Below are positions 20,127 to 29,755 of a DNA stretch of 64,000 bases, one piece after another. The position numbers and the translations under genes are program-made. The stretch covers positions 248,001-312,000 of the forward strand of contig NZ_JHET01000006.1 of NCBI RefSeq assembly GCF_000685355.1, read 5' to 3'. The stretch is from Microbacterium sp. CH12i (lineage in GTDB: Bacteria; Actinomycetota; Actinomycetes; Actinomycetales; Microbacteriaceae). The notes beneath the pieces are model-generated. The model worked only from the letters and a program-made list of their open reading frames with translations, ran no database searches and was not told the DNA's origin. Every line of letters begins with the position of its first letter. Within the stretch, counting starts at the first letter, position 1.

Positions 20127-20506
20127 ATGAGCACCATCACCGTCACCCCCCAGGCAGTCTTTCCCGTTCGTACTGCCTTTCCCGTTCGGACTGCGACGCG
20201 GCTTCGCATGACCGTTCGTGGGCGTCGGGTGCTGGTCGCTCTGGCTGCGCTTCCGCTGGCTGCCGGAATTGGTTTTGCTGCGCTCAGCGGCGGGTCCGCA
20301 ATCGCATCGGGCGAGACTGTTGCGACGGCGAGCTTCGAATCCGTCACGATCATGCCGGGCGACACCCTCTGGTCGATCGCCGAGTCGGTCGCTCCGCACG
20401 CTGATCCTCGTGGAGTGATTAGCGAAATCCGGAAGCTCAACGCGCTGAGCGGCGGATCACTGCAGGTCGACAGTCGCTCGCGATCCCCGCTGATTACGCT
20501 GGCTGA
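20127..20506 (+). CDS. LysM-domain membrane protein, probable SOS cell-division suppressor; frameshifted at the 3' end
   Basis: Small protein with one membrane helix (VLVALAALPLAAGIGFAAL) and a C-terminal LysM domain (IMPGDTLWSIAESVAPHADP). Position next to lexA and size match YneA/DivS-type inhibitors induced by DNA damage; this function is inferred. The frame ends aberrantly: adding one G near 20469 (GTC-GGA-CAG) gives the natural LysM ending LQVGQSLAIPADYAG and a stop at 20504-20506, about 126 residues. Otherwise the frame would run into hisC. Confidence 0.85.
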
Positions 20507-20546
20507 TCGAACCACACGCCGACTCACCGCAGGCCGATCTCATCGT

Positions 20547-20552
20547 TAAGAT
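20547..20552 (+). promoter_or_regulatory. -10 box of the his operon (leaderless)
   Basis: TAAGAT lies seven bases before GTG 20560. The -10 overlaps the ATG at 20551, so that ATG would not be in the mRNA; this decides the hisC start. Confidence 0.55.
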
Positions 20553-20559
20553 GGGGAGG

Positions 20560-21645
20560 GTGACTGCTTCTCTCGACGACCTGCCCCTCCGCGACGATCT
20601 TCGCGGGCTCACGCCATATGGTGCACCGCAGGTTCCCCTGCCGATTGCACTGAACGTCAATGAGAACACCCACCCGGTTCCAGACGAGGTGGCAAGCGAC
20701 ATCCTCGATGACATTGCGGTCGCACTTCGCGATATAAACCGATATCCGGATCGCGAGTTCACGACGTTGCGCGAATCGTTCGCCGACTACCTCGGCCACG
20801 GCCTCGATGCTTCGCAGATCTGGGCAGGCAACGGATCGAACGAGGTGCTTCAGCACATTCTGCAGGCTTTCGCCGGACCAGGACGCACTGTCTTCGGATT
20901 CGCACCCACGTACTCGATGTACCCGCTCCTTGCGCGCGGCACTGGCGCGAGCTGGGTAGCAGGATCCCGCCACGACGATTACACGATCACTGCCGAAGAA
21001 GCCGCGGCCCAGGTCGCAGACGCCGACCCTGACGTAGTCATTCTTTGCACCCCGAACAATCCCACGGGTACACCTCTGGGCCTTGACGTTGTCGAAGCCG
21101 TCTATGAGGCCGCTCGCGGCGTGGTCATTGTCGACGAGGCGTACCAAGAGTTCGCACCTCGAGATGCGGCATCCGCTCTGACCCTTCTCGAAGGTCGTCC
21201 GCGCCTTGCAGTGTCGCGGACGATGAGCAAGGCGTTCGCGTTTGCGGGCGCTCGGGTGGGCTACCTCGCGGCAGACCCTGCGTTCATTGATGCGCTCCGT
21301 CTCGTACGGTTGCCGTACCACCTCAGCGCGCTCACGCAGGCCGCCGCCGTCGCCGCGCTTCGTAACTCTGCCACGATGCTCCGCATGGTTGACGAGATCG
21401 TCGAGCAGCGCGACCGGATCACGGCAACGCTCGAAGCCCTCGGGTATCAGCCGCATGCGTCGTGGTCAAACTTCGTACTGTTTGGCGGGGTCGCAGATCC
21501 CGACGCAACCTGGCAGGCACTTTACGAGCGGGGCATCCTGGTGCGCGATATCGGGATCCCGAACCACCTGCGCGTGAGTGCGGGCACTGAGGCTGAGACC
21601 ACGGCGTTCCTCGACGCGCTGGCCTCGATAGACTCGGCGTCATGA
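20560..21645 (+). CDS. hisC: Histidinol-phosphate aminotransferase
   Basis: PLP enzyme of histidine synthesis that makes L-histidinol phosphate from imidazole-acetol phosphate. The PLP lysine is in [31 protein letters not shown] near the N-terminus and [11 protein letters not shown] are typical. I start at GTG 20560 (protein [13 protein letters not shown]) on promoter grounds; 361 residues. It opens the cluster hisC-hisB-hisH-priA, with hisB overlapping its stop. hisD is not upstream. Confidence 0.95.
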   Translation: MTASLDDLPLRDDLRGLTPYGAPQVPLPIALNVNENTHPVPDEVASDILDDIAVALRDINRYPDREFTTLRESFADYLGHGLDASQIWAGNGSNEVLQHILQAFAGPGRTVFGFAPTYSMYPLLARGTGASWVAGSRHDDYTITAEEAAAQVADADPDVVILCTPNNPTGTPLGLDVVEAVYEAARGVVIVDEAYQEFAPRDAASALTLLEGRPRLAVSRTMSKAFAFAGARVGYLAADPAFIDALRLVRLPYHLSALTQAAAVAALRNSATMLRMVDEIVEQRDRITATLEALGYQPHASWSNFVLFGGVADPDATWQALYERGILVRDIGIPNHLRVSAGTEAETTAFLDALASIDSAS

Positions 21646-22247
21646 GCGCTTCTCGCACCGCCAGTCGTACCCGCAGCACATCTGAGTCGACGGTTGAACT
21701 TGAACTCAACCTCGACGGCACAGGGCAGAGCCACATCGACACTTCGGTGCCGTTCTTCGATCACATGCTCACCGCATTCGCGAAGCACTCGTTGACCGAT
21801 CTCACGGTGCGCGCCTCCGGTGACACGAACATCGATGCGCACCACACGGTCGAAGACATCTCCATTGTGCTCGGTCAAGCGATTGGTGAGGCGCTGGGTG
21901 ACAAGTCCGGCATTTCCCGCTACGGCGATGCACTTGTCCCGTTAGATGAGGCGCTTGCTCAGGCTGTTGTCGACATCAGCGGTCGTCCGTACCTCGTGCA
22001 CGAGGGTGAGCCGGCTGGCTTCGAGCACCACCTCATTGGTGGGCACTTCACGGGCTCGTTGGTGCGCCACGTTTTCGAGGCGATCACGTTCAACGCGGCG
22101 CTCACAGTGCACGTGCGTGTGCTCGGTGGGCGCGACCCGCACCACATCGCCGAGGCGGAGTTCAAGGCGTTCGCCCGTGCATTCCGCCAGGCAAAGGCGC
22201 TCGATCCTCTGGTGGTCGGCATCCCGTCCACCAAGGGTGCGCTGTGA
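21642..22247 (+). CDS. hisB: Imidazoleglycerol-phosphate dehydratase
   Basis: Histidine pathway dehydratase, monofunctional (201 residues, no phosphatase domain). The two metal-binding motifs are [15 protein letters not shown] and [14 protein letters not shown], with the second repeat [21 protein letters not shown]. It overlaps hisC upstream and hisH downstream by four bases each. Confidence 0.97.
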   Translation: MSASRTASRTRSTSESTVELELNLDGTGQSHIDTSVPFFDHMLTAFAKHSLTDLTVRASGDTNIDAHHTVEDISIVLGQAIGEALGDKSGISRYGDALVPLDEALAQAVVDISGRPYLVHEGEPAGFEHHLIGGHFTGSLVRHVFEAITFNAALTVHVRVLGGRDPHHIAEAEFKAFARAFRQAKALDPLVVGIPSTKGAL

Positions 22248-22879
22248 CCCGCAGGCCTAAGGTCGCGGTCTACGACTACGAATCCGGCAACGTCCACTCC
22301 GCGGTTAAGGCCCTTATCGCCGCCGGAGCAGACGCGAAGTTGACCGGCGACCGCACGGAGTCGCTGGAAGCGGACGGACTGTTCGTCCCCGGCGTCGGCG
22401 CGTTCGCTGCGGTGCGTGCCGCGCTCAGCGCGCGAGGCGGAGACGAAATTATCCAGCGCCGCCTGGCGGGTGGACGGCCTGTGCTCGGCGTGTGCGTCGG
22501 CATGCAGGTGCTCTTCGAGCACGGCGTCGAGCGCGGCCAGAACGTCGAAGGGCTCGGCGAGTGGCCGGGCACAGTGACCGAACTGGATGCTCCGGTGCTG
22601 CCGCACATGGGCTGGAACACCGTCACGCCGGGCGAGGGGAGCGTGCTGTTTCACGGCATCGAAGACGAGCGCTTCTACTTCGTGCACTCCTACGCGGCGC
22701 AGGCCTGGGAGCTCGAGGTCATGCCACCGTTCCCCGAGCCCACACTGACCTGGACCACCTACGGGAACCCTTTCCTTGCAGCGGTCGAGAACGGGCCGCT
22801 TTCAGCGACGCAGTTCCACCCGGAGAAGTCTGGTGAGGCCGGCATCCGCCTGTTGAAGAACTGGGTCGAGACGCTGTGA
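22244..22879 (+). CDS. hisH: Imidazole glycerol phosphate synthase, glutaminase subunit
   Basis: Class I glutamine amidotransferase that feeds ammonia to HisF. The catalytic cysteine is in [13 protein letters not shown] and the His-Glu pair in QFHPEKSG. 211 residues with a GTG start overlapping hisB. hisF itself is not in the window. Confidence 0.96.
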   Translation: MTRRPKVAVYDYESGNVHSAVKALIAAGADAKLTGDRTESLEADGLFVPGVGAFAAVRAALSARGGDEIIQRRLAGGRPVLGVCVGMQVLFEHGVERGQNVEGLGEWPGTVTELDAPVLPHMGWNTVTPGEGSVLFHGIEDERFYFVHSYAAQAWELEVMPPFPEPTLTWTTYGNPFLAAVENGPLSATQFHPEKSGEAGIRLLKNWVETL

Positions 22880-22943
22880 CCCGTATTGCGTCCTAGCAAC
22901 TTGCGTTCTGGTAACTCCGAGTCATAGTTTGAACCCGGCTCCG

Positions 22944-22975
22944 AGGCGGGCTACTCTCGGTTCTCGTGCCCGCCT
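22944..22975 (+). promoter_or_regulatory. Intercistronic hairpin between hisH and priA
   Basis: AGGCGGGC (22944-22951) pairs perfectly with GCCCGCCT (22968-22975) across a 16-base loop. No T tract follows. The 125-base gap is unusual in an otherwise overlapping cluster. It could be a processing or stabilising stem, or part of a regulatory leader. Confidence 0.5.
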
Positions 22976-23004
22976 AGGGCGCAATTCACCCACCTGAGGA
23001 TGAC

Positions 23005-23751
23005 ATGAACGATTTCGCGTCCACGCCCAAGCTCATACTTCTTCCCGCCGTTGATGTCGCGGGCGGCAAGGCCGTTCGTCTGACCCAGGGCGAGGCGGGG
23101 TCTGAGACCAGCTATGGCGATCCGCTTGACGCTGCCGGAGAGTGGGTGGCGCAGGGTGCCGAGTGGATCCACCTCGTCGACCTCGATGCAGCGTTCGGCC
23201 GCGGAAACAACACCGCGATCATTCGCAAGGTCATCAAGCAGTTCCGCAACGTGAGCATTGAAGTCTCCGGCGGCATCCGCGACGACGCGAGCCTCGAGGC
23301 TGCGCTCGAGAGCGGTGCCACTCGCATCAACCTCGGCACCGCTGCGCTGGAGAACCCAGAGTGGGCTGCCGACGTGATCGGACGCTACGGTGAGGCTGTC
23401 GCCGTCGGGCTCGATGTCCGTGGCACAACTCTTGCGGCCCGTGGCTGGACGAAGGAAGGCGGGGACCTCTGGGAGGTTCTCGAGCGTCTTGAGGATGCTG
23501 GCTGCAGCCGTTACGTCGTCACTGATGTCACGAAGGACGGCACTCTGCGCGGTCCGAACCTCGAACTCCTGCGCGAGGTCACCTCGCGCACACCGAAGCC
23601 GGTCGTAGCGTCCGGTGGGATTGCGAACCTTGATGACATCGCGGCGCTCCGCGAGCTGGTCCACCTTGGTGTCGAGGGTGCGATCGTCGGCAAGGCTCTC
23701 TACGCCGGTGCGTTCACGCTGGCTGAGGCGCTGGATGTCGCAGGGGACTGA
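23005..23751 (+). CDS. priA: Bifunctional HisA/TrpF isomerase (PriA)
   Basis: Isomerase of the histidine pathway that in actinobacteria usually also serves tryptophan synthesis. The (beta-alpha)8 barrel is recognisable from [42 protein letters not shown] and the PriA-like [19 protein letters not shown]. 248 residues. CTGAGGATGAC is the ribosome site. The dual role is inferred from the family, not shown here. Confidence 0.94.
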   Translation: MNDFASTPKLILLPAVDVAGGKAVRLTQGEAGSETSYGDPLDAAGEWVAQGAEWIHLVDLDAAFGRGNNTAIIRKVIKQFRNVSIEVSGGIRDDASLEAALESGATRINLGTAALENPEWAADVIGRYGEAVAVGLDVRGTTLAARGWTKEGGDLWEVLERLEDAGCSRYVVTDVTKDGTLRGPNLELLREVTSRTPKPVVASGGIANLDDIAALRELVHLGVEGAIVGKALYAGAFTLAEALDVAGD

Positions 23752-24538
23752 CGACGCCTGCCACCCGGCGGACTCAGCGGCGGTCGGAGCCGGCGATTCT
23801 GCTGGCGTTCCGTGGGAGGGGCGCAGCTTCGAGTCGAACCCACACTCGGGAGATGACGGATCCGCCGACCCGGCTCTACTTGCGGCACTGCTGCGTTTTC
23901 GTGCGGGGGAGGGCAGTCAGGTCGAAGTCGTCGATGCTTTCCGCTCTGCTCGGGTGCTGATTCCCCTGATCGCTGAGAAGGGCGAAGAAGGCGTTGCTCC
24001 CAACGGGCTTGCCGTCGACAAGACTCAGGAGCTGTCGATCGTGACCGTCGCAGCACCCGATGGACGCAGAGTTCAGCCGGTTTTCTCGTCGGTTGACGCA
24101 ATGCAGAAGTGGGATCCAACGGCGCGCCCGATTCCTGTCGAGGCGCTGCGTGCGGCGCTGGCGGCGTCGTCTGAAGACACCGACCTCATCGTGCTCGATC
24201 CGACGTCCGACACGGAGTTCGTCATCCGCCGCCCTGCGGTCTGGGCGATCGCTCAGGAGCACGCGTGGGAGCCGAGCTTCCTCTCGCCAGAGGTGTTCTC
24301 CGCGCTTCAGGAGAGCGTCGGGCATGAGCTTGCCGTCATCGACGTCGCCGTAGCATCCGGCGACCCCGACGCGCGGCTGCACGGCCCAGAACTCATCGTG
24401 ATCCTTGAGCTCGTCGACGGTCTGGAGCGCGAGGTGCTCGACGCCGTTCTCTCACGTCTTGCGCAGCGCTGGGCCTCCGACGATCGCATCGCGGTCCTCG
24501 CGGACTCCCTGACGGTGAAGCTCACCCGCTCCGCCTGA
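23735..24538 (+). CDS. SseB-family protein
   Basis: 267-residue soluble protein. After a variable acidic N-terminus, residues from about 35 onward carry the SseB N-terminal fold ([63 protein letters not shown]). The ATG at 23735 lies 17 bases before the end of priA, so it is translated with the his cluster. Genes of this kind follow priA in related genomes. Function unknown. Confidence 0.85.
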   Translation: MSQGTDDACHPADSAAVGAGDSAGVPWEGRSFESNPHSGDDGSADPALLAALLRFRAGEGSQVEVVDAFRSARVLIPLIAEKGEEGVAPNGLAVDKTQELSIVTVAAPDGRRVQPVFSSVDAMQKWDPTARPIPVEALRAALAASSEDTDLIVLDPTSDTEFVIRRPAVWAIAQEHAWEPSFLSPEVFSALQESVGHELAVIDVAVASGDPDARLHGPELIVILELVDGLEREVLDAVLSRLAQRWASDDRIAVLADSLTVKLTRSA

Positions 24539-24566
24539 CCGCCCCAACACTCTGAGCCATCGAGCG

Positions 24567-24959
24567 TTAGTTGACCGGCCCCGTCCACTTCTCGCCGGGC
24601 CCCTTGCCGATGGGGTCGGGGATGACGGATGCTTCGCGGAAGGCGAGCTGCAGCGAACGCAGTCCGTCGCGCAGCGACCGGGCGTGCATGTCGCTGATCT
24701 CAGGGGCACCCGCGGTGATGAGACCGGCGAGGGCGTTGATGAGCTTGCGGGCTTCGTCGAGGTCGAGCTCGCTGTCGGGGTTGTCTGCGAGACCGACCTT
24801 CACTGCCGCGGCGCTCATGAGGTGGACTGCTGCAGTGGTGATCACCTCGACCGAGGGCACATCTGCGATGTCGCGCGTGGCGGCGGATGCGGCCGCCTCC
24901 TGCTGCTGCCAACGCTCGTGGCGCTCGTCGTTGCTGTCATCCTGAACCGGAATCGTCAC
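24567..24959 (-). CDS. DUF1844 protein
   Basis: About 130-residue helical acidic protein. The core VEVITTAAVHLMSAAAVKVGL followed by DLDEARKLINALAGLI is the DUF1844 signature. I start at GTG 24959, preceded by AAGGCAAGG; the longer upstream frame crosses the infC promoter region. Divergent from infC. Function unknown, but it is commonly found next to infC. Confidence 0.85.
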   Translation of the reverse strand: MTIPVQDDSNDERHERWQQQEAAASAATRDIADVPSVEVITTAAVHLMSAAAVKVGLADNPDSELDLDEARKLINALAGLITAGAPEISDMHARSLRDGLRSLQLAFREASVIPDPIGKGPGEKWTGPVN

Positions 24960-24976
24960 TTTGCCTTGCCTTCTGT

Positions 24977-25221
24977 TAGACTTTGGGGCGGCTCCGGAGC
25001 TTATGCTTCGGAACGAAAGAGGATTCACTTCCCACCCGCGCTTGCCGTTCCAGGCTACCGGGTCTTGCACTCCACCGGCTCACGCCGGCAGATCGGACAA
25101 AGTCCGATGGTCAGGGTGCGAAGCCGGTGTCTGAATGCCGGTGGGTGGGGACGAATCTGATTTCGCCCGTGACGCAGTCTGCGCCACGGTGGCTGAATCC
25201 ATCGTCTAAAAGGAGCCCCGC
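24977..25221 (+). promoter_or_regulatory. infC promoter and long structured mRNA leader
   Basis: TAGACT (24977-24982) is a likely -10 box, giving a leader of roughly 230 bases. Two nested stems are clear: CACCGGCT (25073-25080) with AGCCGGTG (25122-25129), enclosing ATCGGAC (25092-25098) with GTCCGAT (25102-25108) around an AAA loop. A second copy of the 3' partner, TGCCGGTG, at 25137-25144 could compete for the outer stem. This fits an autoregulatory leader of the L20/IF3 operon type. I do not match it to a named family. Confidence 0.55.
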
Positions 25222-25839
25222 ATTAGCGATCCCCGCACCAATGAGCGCATCCGCGTCCCCGAGGTTCGCCTCGTCGGCCCCGCTGGTGAGCAGATCGGCG
25301 TCGTCCGCATCGAGGCAGCGTTGCGCCTTGCGCAGGAAGCCGACCTCGACCTTGTCGAGGTAGCACCCAACTCGAAGCCCCCCGTTGTCAAGATCATGGA
25401 TTTCGGGAAGTTCAAGTACGAGGCTGCCCAGAAGGCGAAGGAAGCGCGTCGCAACCAGGCGAACACGATCCTCAAAGAGGTGCGGTTCCGCCTGAAGATC
25501 GAGGCGCACGACTACACGACGAAGCTCAAGCGTGCTGAGGGTTTCCTCAAGGCTGGCGACAAGGTCAAAGCCATGATCTTGTTCCGTGGTCGTGAGCAGT
25601 CCCGCCCCGAGCAGGGCGTTCGTCTGCTCCGCAAGTTCGCCGAAGATGTGGCCGAGCTCGGCACTGTCGAGTCGAACCCCATGATCGACGGTCGAAACAT
25701 GGTCATGGTCGTTGCTCCGTTGAAGAACAAGTCCGACGCGAAGGCTGAGCAGAACGCACAGCGCGACGCTGTTCGTGCTGCGAACAAGCAGGCCGCACAC
25801 AGCACGGATGAAACGTCTGAGGCCGCAACAGCGGAATAA
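25222..25839 (+). CDS. infC: Translation initiation factor IF-3 (ATT start)
   Basis: Factor that checks the start codon on the 30S subunit. The reading frame begins [19 protein letters not shown] at an ATT codon, 7 bases after the strong site TAAAAGGAG (25206-25214). No ATG or GTG gives the conserved N-terminus: the first in-frame ATG is internal. Non-canonical infC starts are known to let IF-3 repress its own synthesis. 205 residues; the C-terminal part ([19 protein letters not shown]) is typical. First gene of infC-rpmI-rplT. Confidence 0.93.
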   Translation: MSDPRTNERIRVPEVRLVGPAGEQIGVVRIEAALRLAQEADLDLVEVAPNSKPPVVKIMDFGKFKYEAAQKAKEARRNQANTILKEVRFRLKIEAHDYTTKLKRAEGFLKAGDKVKAMILFRGREQSRPEQGVRLLRKFAEDVAELGTVESNPMIDGRNMVMVVAPLKNKSDAKAEQNAQRDAVRAANKQAAHSTDETSEAATAE

Positions 25840-25915
25840 CCTCCGCTCCCACATACTCCCGCTCCCGGCGGGTTGAAAACGTCGCCTGAAAAGGCGCCAT
25901 ACGAAGGAAGAGAAG

Positions 25916-26110
25916 ATGCCGAAGCAGAAGACCCACTCGGGTGCTAAGAAGCGCTTCAAGATCACCGGCAGCGGCAAGCTGAAGAAGCAGCAGGCCGGGA
26001 TGCGCCACAACCTCGAGCACAAGTCGAGCCGTCGCACCCGTCGCCTCAACCAGGACCAGGTGCTGTCGAAGGCTGACACCAAGACTGCCAAGAAGCTTCT
26101 CGGTCGCTAA
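25916..26110 (+). CDS. rpmI: 50S ribosomal protein L35
   Basis: 64-residue basic ribosomal protein, intact ([20 protein letters not shown]). GAAGGAAGAGAAG is the ribosome site. In the 76-base gap after infC a small hairpin CGCCT-GAAA-AGGCG (25883-25896) with a GNRA loop precedes the ribosome site. Confidence 0.97.
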   Translation: MPKQKTHSGAKKRFKITGSGKLKKQQAGMRHNLEHKSSRRTRRLNQDQVLSKADTKTAKKLLGR

Positions 26111-26143
26111 CGCGCCGGTACGCACGAATAGGAACCCAGGAAA

Positions 26144-26528
26144 ATGGCAAGAGTAAAGCGGGCGGTAAACGCCCACAAGAAGCGTCGCGTCATCCTTGAG
26201 CGCGCCTCCGGCTACCGCGGCCAGCGTTCGCGCTTGTACCGCAAGGCCAAAGAGCAGGTCACCCACTCGCTGGTCTACTCGTACCGTGACCGTCGCAAGC
26301 GCAAGGGCGACTTCCGTCGTCTGTGGATCCAGCGCATCAACGCTGCTGCACGCCAGAACGGCATCACGTACAACCGCTTCATCCAGGGCCTGGGCCTTGC
26401 CGGGGTCCAGGTTGACCGCCGCATGCTCGCTGAGCTCGCGGTCCACGAGTCGGCGCTTTCGTCTCGCTCGTCGAGACGGCTAAGAAGGCACTGCCTTCGG
26501 ACGCAACGCACCGAAGTCGGCTGCGTAA
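26144..26528 (+). CDS. rplT: 50S ribosomal protein L20, two frameshifts at the 3' end
   Basis: Early-assembly ribosomal protein and usual autoregulator of this operon. The first about 105 residues ([19 protein letters not shown] onward) are normal. Near 26458 one G is missing (TCG-GCG-GCT). A second is missing near 26507 (ACG-GCA). With both restored the protein ends [20 protein letters not shown] plus KSAA at the TAA 26526-26528, 128 residues. An essential single-copy gene is not expected to be broken, so these are read as sequencing errors. Confidence 0.95.
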
Positions 26529-26541
26529 GCTTCTTTCATGA

Positions 26542-26576
26542 AACGGGCGCTCCTTCGGGTGAAGCGCCCGTTTTTG
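26542..26576 (+). terminator. Rho-independent terminator of infC-rpmI-rplT
   Basis: AACGGGCGCT (26542-26551) pairs with AGCGCCCGTT (26563-26572) around a loop containing CCTTCGGGTGA. A run of T (26571-26575) follows. It lies 13 bases after the rplT stop. Confidence 0.9.
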
Positions 26577-26581
26577 CGTCT

Positions 26582-27001
26582 TCAGCTGTGCCGCACAGGT
26601 GTGCTCTGCAGTGCGCGCGAGATAGCAGCATCGACCAGCATCGCGCCGATGACAGCGAACGCGTAGACGAGCAGATCGCGCTGATCAAATCCTGCGCCGA
26701 AGACGAGCGCTGCGGGCGGGAACATTCCGGTGAGCTTCGAGGGCACGTCGGTGAGTTGCAAGAACTCAATCGCGGTGCAGAAGATGATCGCGAGCGCCGC
26801 GGGAAGCGAACGTGCGCTGCGCGGAAGCAGGAAGACGAAAATCAGATAAATGAGAACCGCGTAGAGCGCATCGCCGGCGATGTCGCCCAGGATGCCGGTG
26901 CCAAGGCGATGCACGATGAGACCTGCGGCGACTGTCACCACAGCGAGGACCGCGACGGCGAGACGACGTCGCGACGAGGATCGCAGAGCGGTGGGAGGCA
27001 C
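26582..27001 (-). CDS. DUF2809 family membrane protein
   Basis: 139 residues with about four membrane segments ([60 protein letters not shown]). The [11 protein letters not shown] and EFLQLTDVP segments resemble DUF2809/VanZ-like proteins. No function is known. The GTG start lies six bases after a TAGAGT box on the minus strand, so it is probably leaderless. Confidence 0.8.
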   Translation of the reverse strand: MPPTALRSSSRRRLAVAVLAVVTVAAGLIVHRLGTGILGDIAGDALYAVLIYLIFVFLLPRSARSLPAALAIIFCTAIEFLQLTDVPSKLTGMFPPAALVFGAGFDQRDLLVYAFAVIGAMLVDAAISRALQSTPVRHS

Positions 27002-27097
27002 GTCGGAACTCTAATCCGGCAGACTGCATGATTGCCGGGCGGCGACGTGTGGGTGAACGTGGCGTGAGAACGATCGCGGTGTCCCTAGACTGGTGTG

Positions 27098-27909
27098 GTG
27101 CTGGAGAACCCCCGCTCCCCGCGTGTCCGAGCAGTCGCGAAGCTCACGAAGCGCGGCGCGCGTACCGAGACCGGACTCTTCCTGTTGGAGGGGCCGCAGG
27201 CTGTTCGCGAGGCGCTCGCATACCTCCCTGAATCGATCATTGAATTGTTCGCGACGCCGACAGGCTGGGAGAGGCATCCTGACCTCCGTGCCGCGGCATC
27301 CGCTAACGGCATCGATGTCGAGTACGTCACCGAGTATGTGCTCAACGCAATGGCAGACACTGTGACGCCCCAGGGCATTGTCGCCGTGGTGCGGCAGATG
27401 CCGACATCTGTGCGCGACATTTTTGAGGCATCGCCTCGCTTGATTGCGATCTGCGAAGAGGTACGTGATCCGGGAAACTTGGGCACCATCATTCGGGCCG
27501 CTGATGCTGCGGCGCGGAAGCAGTGGTGTTGACCGGTCGAACCGTCGACCCTTACAACCCCAAGGTTGTGCGCGCCACCACTGGTTCGCTTTTCCACCTG
27601 CCGGTCTCGGTCGGCGGCGATCTCGAAGACGTCGTCGAGCGTGCCCATGCTGCCGGGCTCCTGGTGCTCGCAGCCGACGTCAAGGGCGATGACCTGCTGC
27701 AGGCTCGCGCAGACGGTGTGCTCGCACAACCGACAGCGTGGTTGTTCGGCAATGAGGCACACGGGCTCGAAGAGTCTGCTCTCGAGCTGGCCGACCACGT
27801 TCTCAAACTGCCGATTTTCGGCCGCGCCGAGTCTCTGAATCTCGCCACGGCCGCGAGTGTTTGTCTCTACGAGAGTGCGTTCGCTCAGCGGGCCGTCGAC
27901 GGCCTCTGA
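27098..27909 (+). CDS. SpoU/TrmH-family RNA 2'-O-methyltransferase, frameshifted
   Basis: SAM-dependent ribose methyltransferase of the 23S rRNA/tRNA SpoU type. The N-terminal substrate-binding domain contains FLLEGPQAVREAL. The catalytic SPOUT motifs are CEEVRDPGNLGTIIRAADAA, WLFGNEAHGLEE and LPIFGRAESLNLATAASV. The frame breaks near 27518; adding one G (GCG-GGC-GCG) joins it to EAVVLTGRTVDPYNPKVV, about 270 residues. I choose GTG 27098 because it is six bases after TAGACT; GTG 27095 is the alternative. Confidence 0.92.
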
Positions 27910-27997
27910 TCGTATCTCGTCATGAAGACGTGTTTCAGATCGGTTACAACTCGATAACCGGCAGTGCGTGGTGCTGGTTACTACGCCCGCGTACTCC

Positions 27998-28003
27998 TAT
28001 GGT
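27998..28003 (+). promoter_or_regulatory. -10 box of the gluABCD operon
   Basis: TATGGT lies exactly six bases (all G) before ATG 28010. The G run could also act as a poor ribosome site, but its spacing to the ATG is too short. A leaderless start is the simplest reading. Confidence 0.5.
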
Positions 28004-28009
28004 GGGGGG

Positions 28010-28759
28010 ATGACCGAGACTGGTACACCCCTTGTCGTGGTGGAGAACGTTCAGAAGCATTACGGCGAGTTCCAAGCGCTGACCAATATCGACCTCACGG
28101 TGAACAAGGGCGAGGTCGTGGTCGTGATCGGGCCGTCCGGTTCTGGCAAATCGACACTGTGCCGAACGATCAACCGCCTCGAGACGATCACCAGCGGCAC
28201 GATCAAAATCGATGGCAACGTGCTTCCTGCCGAGGGTAAAGGCCTCGCAGAGCTCCGGGCAGATGTCGGGATGGTCTTCCAGTCGTTCAACCTCTTTGCG
28301 CACCTCACGATCCTCGAGAATGTGACGCTCGGCCCGATCAAGGTCCGTGGGCTCAAGAAGGCTGCGGCCGAGAAGGAAGCGATGGAGCTTCTGGAACGCG
28401 TCGGGGTTGCGCAACAGGCTTCGAAGCTTCCTGCACAGCTCTCGGGTGGTCAGCAGCAGCGCGTCGCGATCGCCCGCGCCCTAGCTATGCACCCGAAGGT
28501 GATGCTCTTCGACGAGCCGACCAGTGCGCTTGACCCCGAGATGATCAACGAGGTTCTCGACGTGATGGTCCAGCTCGCGAAAGAGGGGATGACGATGATC
28601 GTCGTCACCCATGAGATGGGCTTCGCTCGTAAGGCCGCCGATCGTGTGGTCTTCATGGCGGACGGGCAGATCGTCGAAGAGGCGACGCCCGAGGAGTTCT
28701 TCCTGCACCCGAAGAGCGACCGCGCCAAGGACTTTTTGTCCAAGCTCCTCACCCACTGA
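28010..28759 (+). CDS. gluA: Glutamate-type amino acid ABC transporter ATPase
   Basis: ATPase of a polar amino acid importer. Walker [10 protein letters not shown], signature [15 protein letters not shown], Walker [14 protein letters not shown] and the H-loop VVTHEMGF are intact. 249 residues from ATG 28010. It begins the four-gene cluster gluA-gluB-gluC-gluD with the same order as the Corynebacterium glutamate uptake system; substrate is inferred from that. Confidence 0.92.
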   Translation: MTETGTPLVVVENVQKHYGEFQALTNIDLTVNKGEVVVVIGPSGSGKSTLCRTINRLETITSGTIKIDGNVLPAEGKGLAELRADVGMVFQSFNLFAHLTILENVTLGPIKVRGLKKAAAEKEAMELLERVGVAQQASKLPAQLSGGQQQRVAIARALAMHPKVMLFDEPTSALDPEMINEVLDVMVQLAKEGMTMIVVTHEMGFARKAADRVVFMADGQIVEEATPEEFFLHPKSDRAKDFLSKLLTH

Positions 28760-28794
28760 CCAACTTGCACACACAGCACAAGAAGGAGACGCAC

Positions 28795-29697
28795 ATGCGA
28801 CGTACACGGACTCTGGCAGGGATTGGCATCGCGGCAACCGCGCTGCTCGCCCTGACCGCCTGCAACAGTGGCAGCCCCAGCACCCCCGGCGGCGACGCTG
28901 GCGGATCGACGGAAGCACCCTCGACCTGGTTTGAGGTTGCTACCGACGTAACGCTCGACGGAAGCCCCACGTTCGACAAGATGGAGAAGGCCGACAAGGT
29001 CACGATCGGCGTGAAGGAAGACCAGCCCGGTCTTGGCTACCTCGACGTCACGACCGGAGAGCGCTCTGGCTTCGACGTTGACATCGCACGCTGGATCGCA
29101 GCATCCCTCGGCTTCGACGAGGACAAGATCGAGTTCAAGCCGATCGCGTCGGCTAACCGCGAGCAGGCGATCATCAACGGTGACGTCGACTACTACGTCG
29201 GCACCTACTCGATCAACGACAAGCGCAAGGAACTCATCGACTTCGCTGGGCCCTACTTCATCACCGGACAGGGCCTGCTCGTCGCCGCCGATGCTCCGGA
29301 GGCTGACAAGCTCGAGGACTTCAACGGCAAGACCGTCTGCTCGGCGACCGGCTCTACGCCCATCCAGAACATCAAGGCGAACTTCCCCGAGATCAAGACC
29401 CAGGAGTACGACCTGTACTCGGCCTGTGTGGAGGACCTGCTCAACGGCAAGGTGGATGCTGTCACCACCGACCAGGCGATTCTGATCGGCTACGCCGCGC
29501 AGTACCCGGACGACATCAAGGTCACTGGCGGGCTGTTCACTGAGGAGCGCTACGGCGTCGGCCTCGCCAAGGGCGACACGGTTCTCAAGGACCACATCAA
29601 CACCCTCTTCACTGACGGTGGCGACATCTGGCAGGCGATCTTCGACAAGAACCTCGGATCGTCTGGCATCAAGGTCGATCAGCCCAAAGTCGACTGA
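28795..29697 (+). CDS. gluB: Glutamate-binding lipoprotein
   Basis: Extracytoplasmic binding protein of the transporter, 300 residues. The signal peptide ends in the lipobox LLALTAC, with lipid-modified cysteine at residue 23. A Gly/Ser/Pro-rich linker follows, then the SBP_bac_3 fold (GFDVDIARWIAASLGF, DYYVGTYSINDKRKELIDFAG). AGAAGGAGA is a strong ribosome site. Confidence 0.93.
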   Translation: MRRTRTLAGIGIAATALLALTACNSGSPSTPGGDAGGSTEAPSTWFEVATDVTLDGSPTFDKMEKADKVTIGVKEDQPGLGYLDVTTGERSGFDVDIARWIAASLGFDEDKIEFKPIASANREQAIINGDVDYYVGTYSINDKRKELIDFAGPYFITGQGLLVAADAPEADKLEDFNGKTVCSATGSTPIQNIKANFPEIKTQEYDLYSACVEDLLNGKVDAVTTDQAILIGYAAQYPDDIKVTGGLFTEERYGVGLAKGDTVLKDHINTLFTDGGDIWQAIFDKNLGSSGIKVDQPKVD

Positions 29698-29705
29698 CTG
29701 ATTTA

Positions 29706-29731
29706 GGGGGCGGTCCTTCGGGATCGCCCCC
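29706..29731 (+). promoter_or_regulatory. Intercistronic hairpin between gluB and gluC
   Basis: GGGGGCGGTCC (29706-29716) pairs with GGATCGCCCCC (29721-29731) with one G-T wobble and a four-base loop, and then CTCTT. It begins eight bases after the gluB stop. Such a stem would protect or partly terminate the gluAB message and keep the binding protein in excess over the permeases. Confidence 0.7.
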
Positions 29732-29755
29732 TCTTACTCCAGAAGGGGAGACGGC

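Noticed and set aside
20551..20559. ATG 20551 as hisC start
   Set aside because: The ATG overlaps the TAAGAT -10 box, so it would lie upstream of the transcript. GTG 20560 fits the leaderless pattern and the family N-terminus.
25003..25134. 43-codon frame in the infC leader as an upstream peptide
   Set aside because: It has no ribosome site, lies across the structured stems, and its composition (mixed Arg, Pro, Ser) suggests a chance frame.
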